A stretch of 64,000 bases of DNA from NCBI RefSeq assembly GCF_008693105.1, contig NZ_VXKK01000026.1:124001-188000 (forward strand). Direction: 5' to 3'. The notes under the pieces were generated by a model. It was not told the DNA's origin and did not search any database. It saw only the letters and a list, made by a program, of their open reading frames with translations. The stretch comes from Corynebacterium flavescens (lineage in GTDB: Bacteria; Actinomycetota; Actinomycetes; Mycobacteriales; Mycobacteriaceae). Positions 46,875-55,743 of the stretch are shown in pieces (positions within the stretch are counted from its first letter, which is position 1; every line of letters starts with the position of its first letter). The position numbers and the translations under genes were made by a program.

Positions 46875-47816
46875 ATGTCTCACGTTTATGTCCTCGTCGA
46901 GCACGAGGCAGGCGCTCTGAATCCCGTCACCGCCGAATTGATTACCGCCGCGCGGGTACTGGGCACGGTCTCAGCAGTCGTCGTCGGCAAGCAGGCCGAT
47001 GAGTTCGATGCCGAGCTCGGTGCCTTGGGCGCTGCGCAGGTGGTGCAGGCCACCGCCGCCGACTACGAGCAGCGGCTTATTCTTCCGGAGGTTGACGCGC
47101 TGCATGCCCTCGGTGCGGCTAATCCCGCGCCGATCATCATGGCCGCCACCCCGACCAATAACGAAATCGCCGGGCGTCTTTCTGCTCGCCTGGCCTCCGG
47201 CGCCTTGGCAAACGTCGATGCCATCAATGCCAATGGCAGCGCACACTTGCGCATCTTCGGCGGATCCTATGAGGCAACAGCAACCGCGTCGGGTCCTGCG
47301 CCCATCTACACCTTGCGCGCGGGTGCAGTGGCGGCTCAACCACAGCCGGCAGCTGCAGCCGCCGCTCCGATGCCACTGCCTGCCGCAACATCCAAAGATG
47401 TCCAGGTGACTTCCTTTGAGCCTGCTCCCAAGTCGGCGCGCCCAGAGTTAAGCGCGGCCAAGGTAGTGGTTGCCGGCGGGCGCGGTGTGGGCGATGAGTT
47501 CGCGGCCATCGTCGAGCCGCTTGCCGACGTCCTTGGCGGCGCCATAGGTGCCACCCGTGACGCGGTGGATGAGGGCTTCTACGAGGCCTCGAGTCAGGTG
47601 GGGCAGACCGGTGTTACTGTTTCCCCGGATCTCTACATTGGCCTGGGTATTTCCGGAGCGATTCAGCATACTTCAGGCATGCAGACCTCCGGGACGATCG
47701 TGGTTATCAACCAAGACCAAGACGAGCCCTTCTTCAAGATCGCGGATCTTGGCGTTGTCGGGGACCTCCATGAGATTGTCCCTGCCCTGGTAGAACAGCT
47801 GGAATCGCGCAAGTAA
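46875..47816 (+). CDS. etfA: Electron transfer flavoprotein subunit alpha (FixB)
   Basis: A 313-residue EtfA-type protein. The C-terminal FAD domain is complete: [39 protein letters not shown] and [16 protein letters not shown], then [12 protein letters not shown]. It pairs with EtfB as a heterodimer moving electrons to the quinone pool. An Ala/Pro-rich linker near residues 155-180 separates its two domains. AGGAGT (46866-46871) precedes the ATG. Its stop overlaps the start of the cysteine desulfurase gene (TAATG). Confidence 0.94.
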   Translation: MSHVYVLVEHEAGALNPVTAELITAARVLGTVSAVVVGKQADEFDAELGALGAAQVVQATAADYEQRLILPEVDALHALGAANPAPIIMAATPTNNEIAGRLSARLASGALANVDAINANGSAHLRIFGGSYEATATASGPAPIYTLRAGAVAAQPQPAAAAAAPMPLPAATSKDVQVTSFEPAPKSARPELSAAKVVVAGGRGVGDEFAAIVEPLADVLGGAIGATRDAVDEGFYEASSQVGQTGVTVSPDLYIGLGISGAIQHTSGMQTSGTIVVINQDQDEPFFKIADLGVVGDLHEIVPALVEQLESRK

Positions 47817-48943
47817 TGTCGCATTATTTTGACTACGCGGCGACTCAGCCCATGCGTCAGTGCGCCATCGACGCCTGGGTTTCTGCCGCCGCTAGTCTCA
47901 ACCCCGGTGCGCAATACGCTTCGGGGCGCCGTGCGCGATCTGTACTCGACGAGGCCAGAGAGACCGTGGCCCGGCTCTTGGGCTGCGAGCCCATCGAGGT
48001 GATTTTCACCTCCTCAGGCACCGAGTCCGATAACATCGCGGTGCAGGGTCTGTACCGCGCGGGGAGCCACAAGCGCGTGGTGTCCACTCCTATCGAACAC
48101 CCTGCGATTAAGGAGACCGTGAGCTACTTGGCCGCTCAAGGTGCCCAAGTAGATCTGCTAGACGTCGGGCGCGATGGGCGTATCCATGATCTCAGCGCCC
48201 TCGATTCACCGGCCGACGTCGCCACGTGCATGTGGGCCAACAACGAAACCGGCGTCATACAGCCTATCGATGAGTTCATTGCGCGGGCCAGCGCGGTCGA
48301 CACCCCAGTCCACATCGATGCGGTGCAAGTAACGGGAAAGCTTGACTTTGACTTTGACTCCCTCGGCGCGGCTACCCTGGCGGCGAGCGCCCACAAGTTC
48401 GGTGGCCCTCGCGGCATAGGTCTCTTGCTGGCGCGACGCGCGCCTGCGCCCCAACCCATTGCCTTCGGTGGCGGGCAGGAGCGCGGTATCCGGCCTGGAA
48501 CCGTAGATGTGGCGAGTGCGGCGGGACTGGCTGCTGCCTTGGACGAGTCTTTGCGTGAGTCTGCCGCAGAGTCCGTGCGCGTGGGAAAGCTGCGCGACAG
48601 ACTGCGCGAAGGAATTCTGGCCTCGATCGACAACGTCCTGCTCAACTCCGTGGAGCCCTGTCTGCCCTCGCATCTGCACGTGTCTTTTCCCGGTACTGAC
48701 GGTGACAGCCTCATCCTACTTTTGGATCAGCTCGGCATTGAGGCATCGACCGGTTCTGCCTGCCATGCGGGGGTAAACCGCATGTCTCACGTGCTTGAGG
48801 CGATGGGCATAACTGAGCACGATGGCCTGGGCTCTCTGCGCTTCAGCTTGGGGCGAGGTACCACCGAAGATGACATCGATTTCGTGCTTGCCCGTCTGCC
48901 TGAAGTCATCGACCGTGCTCGAAGTGTTTCGGCACTGGGTTAA
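47816..48943 (+). CDS. Cysteine desulfurase (NifS/IscS-like)
   Basis: A 375-residue class V aminotransferase-type PLP enzyme that takes sulfur from cysteine. PLP Lys is in ASAHKFGGPRG (near residue 193), and the persulfide Cys in STGSACHAG (near 315) sits in a short, IscS-like loop. The start shares a base with the etfA stop, so it is co-translated with etfBA, the same order as fixA-fixB-nifS2 of C. glutamicum. Delivered sulfur could go to MnmA, encoded 7 kb downstream, or to Fe-S clusters; which one is not shown by sequence. Confidence 0.93.
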   Translation: MSHYFDYAATQPMRQCAIDAWVSAAASLNPGAQYASGRRARSVLDEARETVARLLGCEPIEVIFTSSGTESDNIAVQGLYRAGSHKRVVSTPIEHPAIKETVSYLAAQGAQVDLLDVGRDGRIHDLSALDSPADVATCMWANNETGVIQPIDEFIARASAVDTPVHIDAVQVTGKLDFDFDSLGAATLAASAHKFGGPRGIGLLLARRAPAPQPIAFGGGQERGIRPGTVDVASAAGLAAALDESLRESAAESVRVGKLRDRLREGILASIDNVLLNSVEPCLPSHLHVSFPGTDGDSLILLLDQLGIEASTGSACHAGVNRMSHVLEAMGITEHDGLGSLRFSLGRGTTEDDIDFVLARLPEVIDRARSVSALG

Positions 48944-48991
48944 CAGCTTATTCTCAGGCGGAATTGATTAATAAGAGCCTATCCTTGATGA

Positions 48992-50203
48992 GTGAATTTC
49001 CTTTTTAACCTTCCGCTGGCTGATCCCGTCGACGGCGTTATCTTCTTCGCAATCCTCGGAATCATCGCGTTGGTTGTGGCTTGGCGTAAGAAAATCTGGC
49101 CCTTTGCGGTGGCCCTCCTCGTAGTTCTCATCACGTGGTTTTTCATGCGTACGTGGCAGGTGCCGCTCTACCTCTTCGCTGCCGGAATTGTTCCCGTTGC
49201 TGCTTTTTTGAGTAAGCCGCGGCGCATCATGATCAGCTTGGGCCTCGTGGCAGCGCTCGCGACAGCGGGTCTGGCAAATATGGAGTATCAAACCTATCCC
49301 AACATAGGTTCCCTTGATCCGCGTGAAGTGGCCAAGGATATGGACTACAAGGAGTTCTCCTCCCTCAAGTCCTCCGATCAAGCAGCGCTTGTACACGTGG
49401 ATATTCCCGGCAAGAAGTCCGGCTTCCAAGCACGGCAGGCCATAGCCTACCTTCCCCCCGCTTATTGGAAGGGTGCAAAACTACCGGTTATGGTGCTTCT
49501 GCACGGAAACCCCGGAGGGCCAGACCAGTGGTTTGGCTCCGGCGAGGCCGCCGAGACTGCTGATCAGTTTCAGGCCACGAATGACGGCATGAGCCCCATC
49601 GTTATTGCGGTAGATGCCACTGGCTCCGAGACGGCAAACCCCATCTGTGCGGACTCGGACGTGGCAAAGGTGATGACCTATCTGGCCGAAGACGTGCCGG
49701 CGGGGATTAAGTCGAGTTTTCGAGTAGACAAGGACCAGAGCCACTGGACGGTCGCGGGGCTTTCCTACGGTGGTACGTGTGCCATGCAGATTGCCACCAA
49801 CCATCCGGATGCCTTCGGCTCGGTCATCAATATCTCTGGCGAGGCCCAGCCGACCATCGGAGACCACGCAGCGACAGTTCAAAAGTTTTTCGGAGGAGAT
49901 GAGACTCGCTACAACGCCCAAGACCCGGTCCATCTGCTTCAGAAGAACAAGTATCCTAACCTCGAGGCGGTTTTTATCGCCGGCGTTGATGATTCGGCGT
50001 CGGTTGCAGCTCTAAAGAACCAGAGCGAACTCGCGGCCAAGGCCGGAATTAAAAACTACTATGGAACGCGGCCTGGTGGGCACTCTTTCCAAGTGTGGCG
50101 CCCAGGCCTGCGGGAGGCCTTTGCCTGGGCGGCAGGGCGAGGCGGGATCGAAGTTAAAGTAGATCCTTTCGACGGAATTGAGGAGAAGGATGTCCGTTCT
50201 TAG
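48992..50203 (+). CDS. Membrane-anchored esterase, partner of aminoacyl-lipid synthase
   Basis: A 403-residue protein with three or four N-terminal membrane helices (to about residue 95) and an extracytoplasmic alpha/beta-hydrolase domain of the esterase D/mycolyltransferase superfamily. HGNPGGPDQW forms the oxyanion loop, GLSYGG the nucleophile elbow (Ser near 258), and AGVDDSAS with PGGHSF supply acid and His. The start GTG 48992 lies six bases after TATCCT with no RBS. It overlaps the next gene by 14 bases. In C. glutamicum a putative esterase in this position is needed, with the downstream enzyme, to form alanyl-phosphatidylglycerol, so this one probably moves or hydrolyses aminoacyl groups on lipids. 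Confidence 0.88.
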   Translation: MNFLFNLPLADPVDGVIFFAILGIIALVVAWRKKIWPFAVALLVVLITWFFMRTWQVPLYLFAAGIVPVAAFLSKPRRIMISLGLVAALATAGLANMEYQTYPNIGSLDPREVAKDMDYKEFSSLKSSDQAALVHVDIPGKKSGFQARQAIAYLPPAYWKGAKLPVMVLLHGNPGGPDQWFGSGEAAETADQFQATNDGMSPIVIAVDATGSETANPICADSDVAKVMTYLAEDVPAGIKSSFRVDKDQSHWTVAGLSYGGTCAMQIATNHPDAFGSVINISGEAQPTIGDHAATVQKFFGGDETRYNAQDPVHLLQKNKYPNLEAVFIAGVDDSASVAALKNQSELAAKAGIKNYYGTRPGGHSFQVWRPGLREAFAWAAGRGGIEVKVDPFDGIEEKDVRS

Positions 50204-52508
50204 AAGAACACCGGCGACGGCAATACTGATCGTCGCCATGTGGTTGTTCTTCTTCCTTGGCGGCGAATTGGTCTCAAAGTTTGGGCTCAGCGCTCCTTCA
50301 GTGGGCGGGCTTGTGGTCCTGACTCTCATGGCGCTGGGTCTTAGCGCACCCGCCGAGTATGTACTGCGCACCAAGAAATACGTCGTCGTGGGGCTGGCTT
50401 TTCAGATAATCTGTGCGCCCCTAGCACTCGTTACTGCCCGCGGAATTGAGATTTCCGGCCTGAACCAGTGGGGAGACGATCTTCTCCACAGCAACAATCT
50501 CACTCCCATGGGCTGGATTGCGGGTACTGCGGGATTTGCTTCTGCCTCCATGTCCCGGCTGTGGCGCCGCCGATTTAGGGTGGCTTTGCTGGCCTTAACT
50601 CTGACGTCGATGCTCTACTCGGGCTCGCTTTCCGACGTCCTCGGTGTCGTCGCCGCAGTAACCTCCATCGTCGCTGGCGTTCTTGTTCACTCGGAGCAGC
50701 GCACCAAGCCCTCAGTCAAAGAGCGGCGCACCCTCGTGGCCATCGTGGCTGGTGCGGTCGCACTGGGGCCGTTTCTCGTCGCCATCAACCCCTCGGCCGA
50801 AGGCCCGTTTTCTCAGATTACACAACTGATTTGGGCGCCGACGCTCTCCAACCTCGAGGTGGGAATGGCCTGCGGCCTTGATTCTGCTTCGGCCGCCTGC
50901 CTTGCCGCATCCGATCTGGCACGTATGCAGGGCATCGGCCCCGCTGTGGCAAACCTTATGCCGCTGGTTATTCAGCTGGTCCTGTGCTTTGGTCTTATCC
51001 GCGGCCGCCGCCTCGCATGGTGGTTGGCCAGCGCGCTGCAGATTTTCACAATGGCTCTGCTGGTTATTCAAGTCTGGGACTTTGACCGAGAGAATTTCTT
51101 CATCTACGGACTCAACCTCGTCGCGGTCCTGACTCCGTGGGCGTTTACTCTAGTAGTCCTGATTCTTACTCGCAGGCTTTTTAGCGTGAACGAGAATCGC
51201 GTAGTGCTGCGCAAGTACCTCGGTATCGCAGCCATCACTGGATTTGTTTGCGCTGCCGTGTGGTTCCTCGGTGCGGTGATTTTTCCTGACAGTTTCGTCG
51301 GGGGGACTTCGCCAAGCGCAGCGTTGCAAGAGCTTCCCTTGCGGTTTATGCCCACCGTCGTCGCTTTGATGCTGCCGCATGCGGTCCTTCCCAGCAGCTG
51401 GCTGAGCTGGCTCCTCTACGAATGGGTGGGCAACGTCTTTTGGACAGTGTGTGCTGTTTTGCTTTATCGTGCCTTTACCCGCCCTGCGGACCCAGTCCAG
51501 GAAGCCGATCGGCGGCGCGCGCGAGAGATCCTCGAGGCTACCTCTGGTGATCATCTCTCCTTCATGACCATTTGGCAGGGCAATCGTTACTTCTTCCACG
51601 AGGACTCTTACGTTGCATACCGGGTAGCCAATGGCATTGCGCTTACCTTGGGCGCTCCAGTTGGAAAAGACATTTCTCTGCAGTTCGAGGAATTTGCCCG
51701 TGAGCAGGGTTGGACCCCTGCGTGGTACTCGGTTTCTGCGGAATACGCGGATGCCCACCCGCAGCTCAAGCGCTTGGAAGTCGCGGAAGAAGCCGTCCTT
51801 AGCTGCGAGAACACCGAGTTCAAAGGCAAGAAGTTCCAAAACATTCGTACTGCTCGCAACAAGGCGAAGAAAGAAGGAATCGAGACCCACTGGACTGAGT
51901 GGGACGACCTCACCCGTTCGGTGGCCAGCAAGATTGAGGCCTTGTCAGAGGATTGGGTCTCCGAGAAAGCTCTTCCAGAGATGGGCTTTACTTTGGGCGG
52001 ACTGACCGAGATGCAGGAACCTGGCACCAAGATTCTCTACGCCATCGATGAGCAGGGAAAGCTGCACGGTGTAACAAGCTGGATGCCCGTGCGTCGCTCC
52101 GGTGAGATCGTTGGATACACCCTCGATGTCATGCGCCGCGAAGATGACGCATTTAAGGGCGTGATGGAGTTTCTCCTCTCCGAGGCATTGCTCATTGCCG
52201 CGTCCGAGGGAAAGCAATGGATCTCCCTTTCCGGTGCTCCCTTGGCAGGGGAGCACGAAGACCCCAAGCTTCTCGACGCAGCTTTGACTCGCGTGGGCTC
52301 AGAAATCGAGCCTCTCTATGGCTTCCGTTCCTTGGCCGCCAGCAAGCGCAAGTTCCAGCCAGAGGAGGTCCCTTGGTACTTGTGCTATGAGGATGAACTA
52401 TCACTGCCTTCCATCGGTTTGTCGGTCCTGCATGCTTATCTGCCTACCTTGCGCGCAAGCGATGCCCTGTCTGTGGTCAAGACGTGGAGTGAGTCTCGCA
52501 AGAGCTAG
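50190..52508 (+). CDS. Aminoacyl-phosphatidylglycerol/diacylglycerol synthase (MprF-like, DUF2156)
   Basis: A 772-residue membrane enzyme with about a dozen helices in the first 430 residues, including a rhomboid-like part, and a cytoplasmic C-terminal DUF2156 domain (about 430-772) that transfers an amino acid from charged tRNA to a lipid. The motif YTLDVMRREDDAFKGVMEFLL is the family's substrate-binding signature. The C. glutamicum homologue makes alanyl-diacylglycerol and, with the upstream esterase, alanyl-phosphatidylglycerol, altering membrane charge and antibiotic tolerance. ATG 50190 follows AGGAGAAGG (50181-50189) and lies inside the end of the esterase gene, so the pair is coupled. 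The amino acid used is inferred. Confidence 0.9.
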   Translation: MSVLRRTPATAILIVAMWLFFFLGGELVSKFGLSAPSVGGLVVLTLMALGLSAPAEYVLRTKKYVVVGLAFQIICAPLALVTARGIEISGLNQWGDDLLHSNNLTPMGWIAGTAGFASASMSRLWRRRFRVALLALTLTSMLYSGSLSDVLGVVAAVTSIVAGVLVHSEQRTKPSVKERRTLVAIVAGAVALGPFLVAINPSAEGPFSQITQLIWAPTLSNLEVGMACGLDSASAACLAASDLARMQGIGPAVANLMPLVIQLVLCFGLIRGRRLAWWLASALQIFTMALLVIQVWDFDRENFFIYGLNLVAVLTPWAFTLVVLILTRRLFSVNENRVVLRKYLGIAAITGFVCAAVWFLGAVIFPDSFVGGTSPSAALQELPLRFMPTVVALMLPHAVLPSSWLSWLLYEWVGNVFWTVCAVLLYRAFTRPADPVQEADRRRAREILEATSGDHLSFMTIWQGNRYFFHEDSYVAYRVANGIALTLGAPVGKDISLQFEEFAREQGWTPAWYSVSAEYADAHPQLKRLEVAEEAVLSCENTEFKGKKFQNIRTARNKAKKEGIETHWTEWDDLTRSVASKIEALSEDWVSEKALPEMGFTLGGLTEMQEPGTKILYAIDEQGKLHGVTSWMPVRRSGEIVGYTLDVMRREDDAFKGVMEFLLSEALLIAASEGKQWISLSGAPLAGEHEDPKLLDAALTRVGSEIEPLYGFRSLAASKRKFQPEEVPWYLCYEDELSLPSIGLSVLHAYLPTLRASDALSVVKTWSESRKS

Positions 52509-53488
52509 TCTTTCTTAGCATCGTCGTGCGCGTTGTCGCGGCGCCGAGTTATGGCCTGCCCGACGCTTTGGACCCAGTTCTTGGCTTTCGGTGCTAAAGG
52601 GCCGGTTGCTTCGTCGTACTCCCAGCGCCCGTTCTCAAAAAGCCACACGATGTCACCCGTGAAGGGGTCCATAATACAGAACGCGCGCCCATCAGTCTTG
52701 ATGTTGTGGTGATGCTGGCACAAACTAGCCAGATTGCTTGCGGCGGTGGGGCCACCTGCGGCGAAGTCGATGCGATGGTCTTTTTGGCATTGGTGCGCCT
52801 GGCGGCTGCATCCTGGCCAGCGGCAGGTTCCGTCGCGGCCCTCGACGAAAGCTCCGATGTGCGCCGGGGTGGAGTAGCTCTTGCTGGTGGCTGTGGCCGC
52901 AGCGTCTATATCCCGGGTGGACGTGGCACAGTACTGATCTGCCACATCTGGGTAAATCCAGCCAGCAGCCTTGACAAAGGCAGGCGCGTTATGCACGTCC
53001 GAGGCTCGGTAGACGTGGAGCTTCACGTTCGCCGCGCCTGCTGCTTCTCCTTTGATAAGGCGCGCCAGGGCCTCAGCAGGGGAAACGTCTAGATTTTCTG
53101 CAGTCTGCCTGATGTGCTCGTCAAGGATAAGGGCGGTGGCGGAATCGTACTCGGCGCTGAGGCAAGAGCGCGTGCTAGAGAGTGCGAATACGTGATAAGT
53201 GTCCTCTGGCTCAGTGGAATCCTGGGTGCTTAGGCTTTCATCTTCTTGGGCGATGAGGGCGTTGATTTTATTGCGAATGGCTCGTGCGGAAGGAAGGTGC
53301 TGGCAAGGCCTACTGGCCGTCAGGTAACGGGCTATTTCAGCATCGATCCGCTCGAGGGCTTCTGTGGCGTCATTTCCAAGCTTGCACAAGGTGGCATCGA
53401 TGGCTGCCGAATTGGTAGCCGTCGTTGACGGCATTGTAGTTAAACAAGTTTTCTCCCCCGAGAAAGCTGACCGTGGGACATGGGCCAT
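52505..53488 (-). CDS. HNH endonuclease-domain protein (DUF222/13E12-like)
   Basis: A 327-residue protein with an N-terminal helical region and a C-terminal HNH domain: CRWPGC, then KDHRIDFAAGGPT with NLASLCQHHHNIK, starting near residue 220. Such proteins are abundant in actinobacteria, often linked to REP13E12 elements, but this copy has no flanking repeats. The start is uncertain: ATG at 53488 has TATATA right before it, and an internal ATG at 53434 has a distant GGGGGAG. Its stop and that of the lipid synthase share the four bases CTAG. Biological function is unknown. Confidence 0.82.
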   Translation of the reverse strand: MAHVPRSAFSGEKTCLTTMPSTTATNSAAIDATLCKLGNDATEALERIDAEIARYLTASRPCQHLPSARAIRNKINALIAQEDESLSTQDSTEPEDTYHVFALSSTRSCLSAEYDSATALILDEHIRQTAENLDVSPAEALARLIKGEAAGAANVKLHVYRASDVHNAPAFVKAAGWIYPDVADQYCATSTRDIDAAATATSKSYSTPAHIGAFVEGRDGTCRWPGCSRQAHQCQKDHRIDFAAGGPTAASNLASLCQHHHNIKTDGRAFCIMDPFTGDIVWLFENGRWEYDEATGPLAPKAKNWVQSVGQAITRRRDNAHDDAKKD

Positions 53489-53656
53489 ATATAGAACACA
53501 TGTTTGAGAAGCGCTATCCCCACCTTAACCCCCGGGTTCTCGCTGCGCAAGGGAAGGATTTGGGATTGGGGTGGCGTCGTAAAGCGAAGTGGCGGGAGAT
53601 GAAGAAATTAACTACAGATGCGCGTGTTGCCAATGTGACTCGAGTTATTTGAGTGT

Positions 53657-53662
53657 TACACT
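53657..53662 (+). promoter_or_regulatory. Putative -10 box for the lysozyme gene (leaderless)
   Basis: TACACT lies seven bases before ATG 53670 and no Shine-Dalgarno sequence is present. Confidence 0.4.
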
Positions 53663-53669
53663 CTCGCGC

Positions 53670-54824
53670 ATGAGTTCAAGTAGGGCACTTAAATCTGTCA
53701 TCATCGCGTTCATGACCGCGGTTGCGATTGTTTGCGGCAACATGAGCGTTGCGCAGGCGATCGAGCCTTCGTCACCACGAGGAATCGACGTGGCAAGTCA
53801 CCAGCACCCAGGCGGAGCTCCCATCAACTGGGGCAACGCCAAGGGGGACGGCCAATCCTTTGCCTTCGTAAAGGCCACTGAAGGCACTGACTATGTCAAC
53901 GATTACTTCGTGCAAGACACCCTAGGGGCCGCAGCAGCGGGGCTGAAGGTCGGCGCCTATCACTACGCCCGTCCAAAGATGTCTGCTAAAACGCAGGCTG
54001 CACATTTTGCATCCCAGCTGGCCCTAGTCCCAGGGCAGACTCTTCCTCCAGTGCTCGACATCGAGGTCGCGGAAGGAAAGAGCGCTGCCCAGCTCGAGAG
54101 CTGGATCCAGGAGTTCACCAGCGAACTCAAGCGCCTTAGTGGCCGCACCCCGATGATCTATACCTATAAGTTCTTCTGGCAGGGTGAGATGAACAACTCC
54201 CAGAAGTTCTCGGACATGCCGCTGTGGCTCGCCGCCTACCAGGCGCAAGCCCCGGGCCCTGTGGGTGCCTGGGATCAGCTTTCCTTCTGGCAGCGCACCG
54301 GAAGCGGGCGCGTCAACGGCGTCGCCGGGGACGTGGACCTCAACCTCTTCAACGGCACTCAGGCCCAGTTGAACTCCTTCAGTGGCGGCAACAACGTCAA
54401 CTTGGGCGCCGTCCTCACCGAGCTTGTCGACGCCGACCTGCCGGACCTTAGCTCCGATAGCACCCCGTTGATCGCGGCCATCCTTGCCCTAGCAGCCGGT
54501 ATCATTGCCGGGCCGCAGCTCATCGAAACCGCAGAGGATTCCGGCCTGCCTGCTGACTCCGCGCAGAAGTTCGCGGCCTTCATCGAAGCGCTGCAGAATG
54601 CTGGTGCCCTGCCGACCTCGGAGCTCACGGACATGGCCGCAGGAGACTATACGGTGGGTGACCTCACTATCCTGCTTGATAACGCGGCACACATCAGTGA
54701 CATTGGCCCCAAGGAAATCGACGCAGCCGCTAATGCAGCGCGCGGCACGGGCGTAGAAGTGCCCGAGTTCGACGCCAATGCGGTAGCCGGAATCCTTAAT
54801 CGTGTAATGCGGGAGAACCAGTAG
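53670..54824 (+). CDS. Secreted GH25 lysozyme
   Basis: A 384-residue muramidase expected to cut peptidoglycan outside the cell. A signal peptide (basic start, hydrophobic core, cleavage near AQA at about residue 31) leads into the GH25 domain (about 35-235). Motifs are GIDVASHQ at its start, KATEGTDYVN, GAYHYARP, the catalytic LDIEV (near 130) and a late WQRTGSGRVNGV. The C-terminal 130 residues have a hydrophobic Ala/Ile-rich stretch (IAAILALAAGIIAG) and a helical acidic part not in other GH25 proteins I know. ATG 53670 lacks an RBS but has a -10 box seven bases upstream. The 3' end overlaps that of the next gene by 29 bases. Confidence 0.88.
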   Translation: MSSSRALKSVIIAFMTAVAIVCGNMSVAQAIEPSSPRGIDVASHQHPGGAPINWGNAKGDGQSFAFVKATEGTDYVNDYFVQDTLGAAAAGLKVGAYHYARPKMSAKTQAAHFASQLALVPGQTLPPVLDIEVAEGKSAAQLESWIQEFTSELKRLSGRTPMIYTYKFFWQGEMNNSQKFSDMPLWLAAYQAQAPGPVGAWDQLSFWQRTGSGRVNGVAGDVDLNLFNGTQAQLNSFSGGNNVNLGAVLTELVDADLPDLSSDSTPLIAAILALAAGIIAGPQLIETAEDSGLPADSAQKFAAFIEALQNAGALPTSELTDMAAGDYTVGDLTILLDNAAHISDIGPKEIDAAANAARGTGVEVPEFDANAVAGILNRVMRENQ

Positions 54825-55638
54825 AAAGCTTAAGTGCCCAAGCTTCATCTCGGTATTGGGCAGGTACCGCCCCGCCCAGCAGAACCTTTGCCAGTTGCGC
54901 AGCTCCCACGGAGCCCGCAGCTGGCATTGTGCTATCTGTGCCCACGAGGATGATATTTCCGTAACGCCTGCCCTTAAACATCGCCGGATCTGCAATGGCT
55001 GCGACGTGAGAGAATACTTCCCGCATTCCGGCAAGCTCCGCCTTGGCAACGCTGAGGTCAGGATGGTCGCCGCAGTTGGCAACGTACAACCCACCAGGCG
55101 CAAGTGAGCGATGCGCCGCCTGAAAGAACTCCACCGTGGTCAGCGGGCGCGGAGTCGTGGCACCTGCGAAGACATCTCGGATGATGACATCTCTGCTCGA
55201 CGGCGGGAAACCTTCAGTTGCGGCGCGGGCCTCGGCAGCGCGAATCTTCAAGGCTGGTGCGCGGGGGAGATCAAAAAGGGTGCGTACTAGCTCGGCGAGT
55301 TTGGGATCCAACTCGATCACCGTCTGCCGGGACTGCGGCCACTCGGAGGCGAAGTAGCGCGCGAGGGTGCATCCCGCGCCACCCAGGTGAGTCATGCGCA
55401 GCGATTGCGGCGCCACGGGAAGCAGCGCCTCGACGGCAGCTGCAATCCAGCGCATGTACTCAAACTCGAGCTCGCGCGGTTCATCCATGACGATGTGGCT
55501 GCTGGGAACCCCATTGACGTTGAGGATATAGGAATTGTCGCGGTACTCGTCCGCGATAACTTCGGCTGTCCCCGTCGAAATCTCATACGTGCCGATGCGA
55601 GGGTCGTCCTGTGAATTGCGCTTTCTTCCCATGCGCAT
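54796..55638 (-). CDS. Spermidine-synthase-like protein
   Basis: A 280-residue Rossmann-fold protein of the spermidine synthase/polyamine aminopropyltransferase superfamily. The cofactor loop reads HLGGAGCTLARYF, where true enzymes have GGGDG, and VIELDPKLAEL and IIRDVFAGATTPRPLTT follow. The altered first loop argues against genuine spermidine synthase activity; a methyltransferase-like or unknown role is possible. The N-terminal strand region (TAEVIADEYRDNSYIL) fits the family. The start may be ATG 55638 or one two codons inside. It converges on the lysozyme gene, overlapping it by 29 bases, and diverges from mnmA. Confidence 0.8.
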   Translation of the reverse strand: MRMGRKRNSQDDPRIGTYEISTGTAEVIADEYRDNSYILNVNGVPSSHIVMDEPRELEFEYMRWIAAAVEALLPVAPQSLRMTHLGGAGCTLARYFASEWPQSRQTVIELDPKLAELVRTLFDLPRAPALKIRAAEARAATEGFPPSSRDVIIRDVFAGATTPRPLTTVEFFQAAHRSLAPGGLYVANCGDHPDLSVAKAELAGMREVFSHVAAIADPAMFKGRRYGNIILVGTDSTMPAAGSVGAAQLAKVLLGGAVPAQYRDEAWALKLSTGSPALHD

Positions 55639-55708
55639 AACTCTAGGGAATGGTAGTGGCGCTTTCGGCGTTGGGGCTTAGGAGTAAGACTCATGGGCAC
55701 ATAGAGGG

Positions 55709-55714
55709 TAGACT
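55709..55714 (+). promoter_or_regulatory. Putative -10 box of mnmA
   Basis: TAGACT lies about 30 bases before the mnmA ATG, between the divergent genes. Confidence 0.35.
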
Positions 55715-55743
55715 CATGCGCCGAGAAAGAAGAGGTGGAGTAA

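Noticed and set aside
52505..53488. HNH protein as a homing endonuclease or part of a mobile element
   Set aside because: No intron, intein or flanking repeats; it lies between intact housekeeping-type genes.
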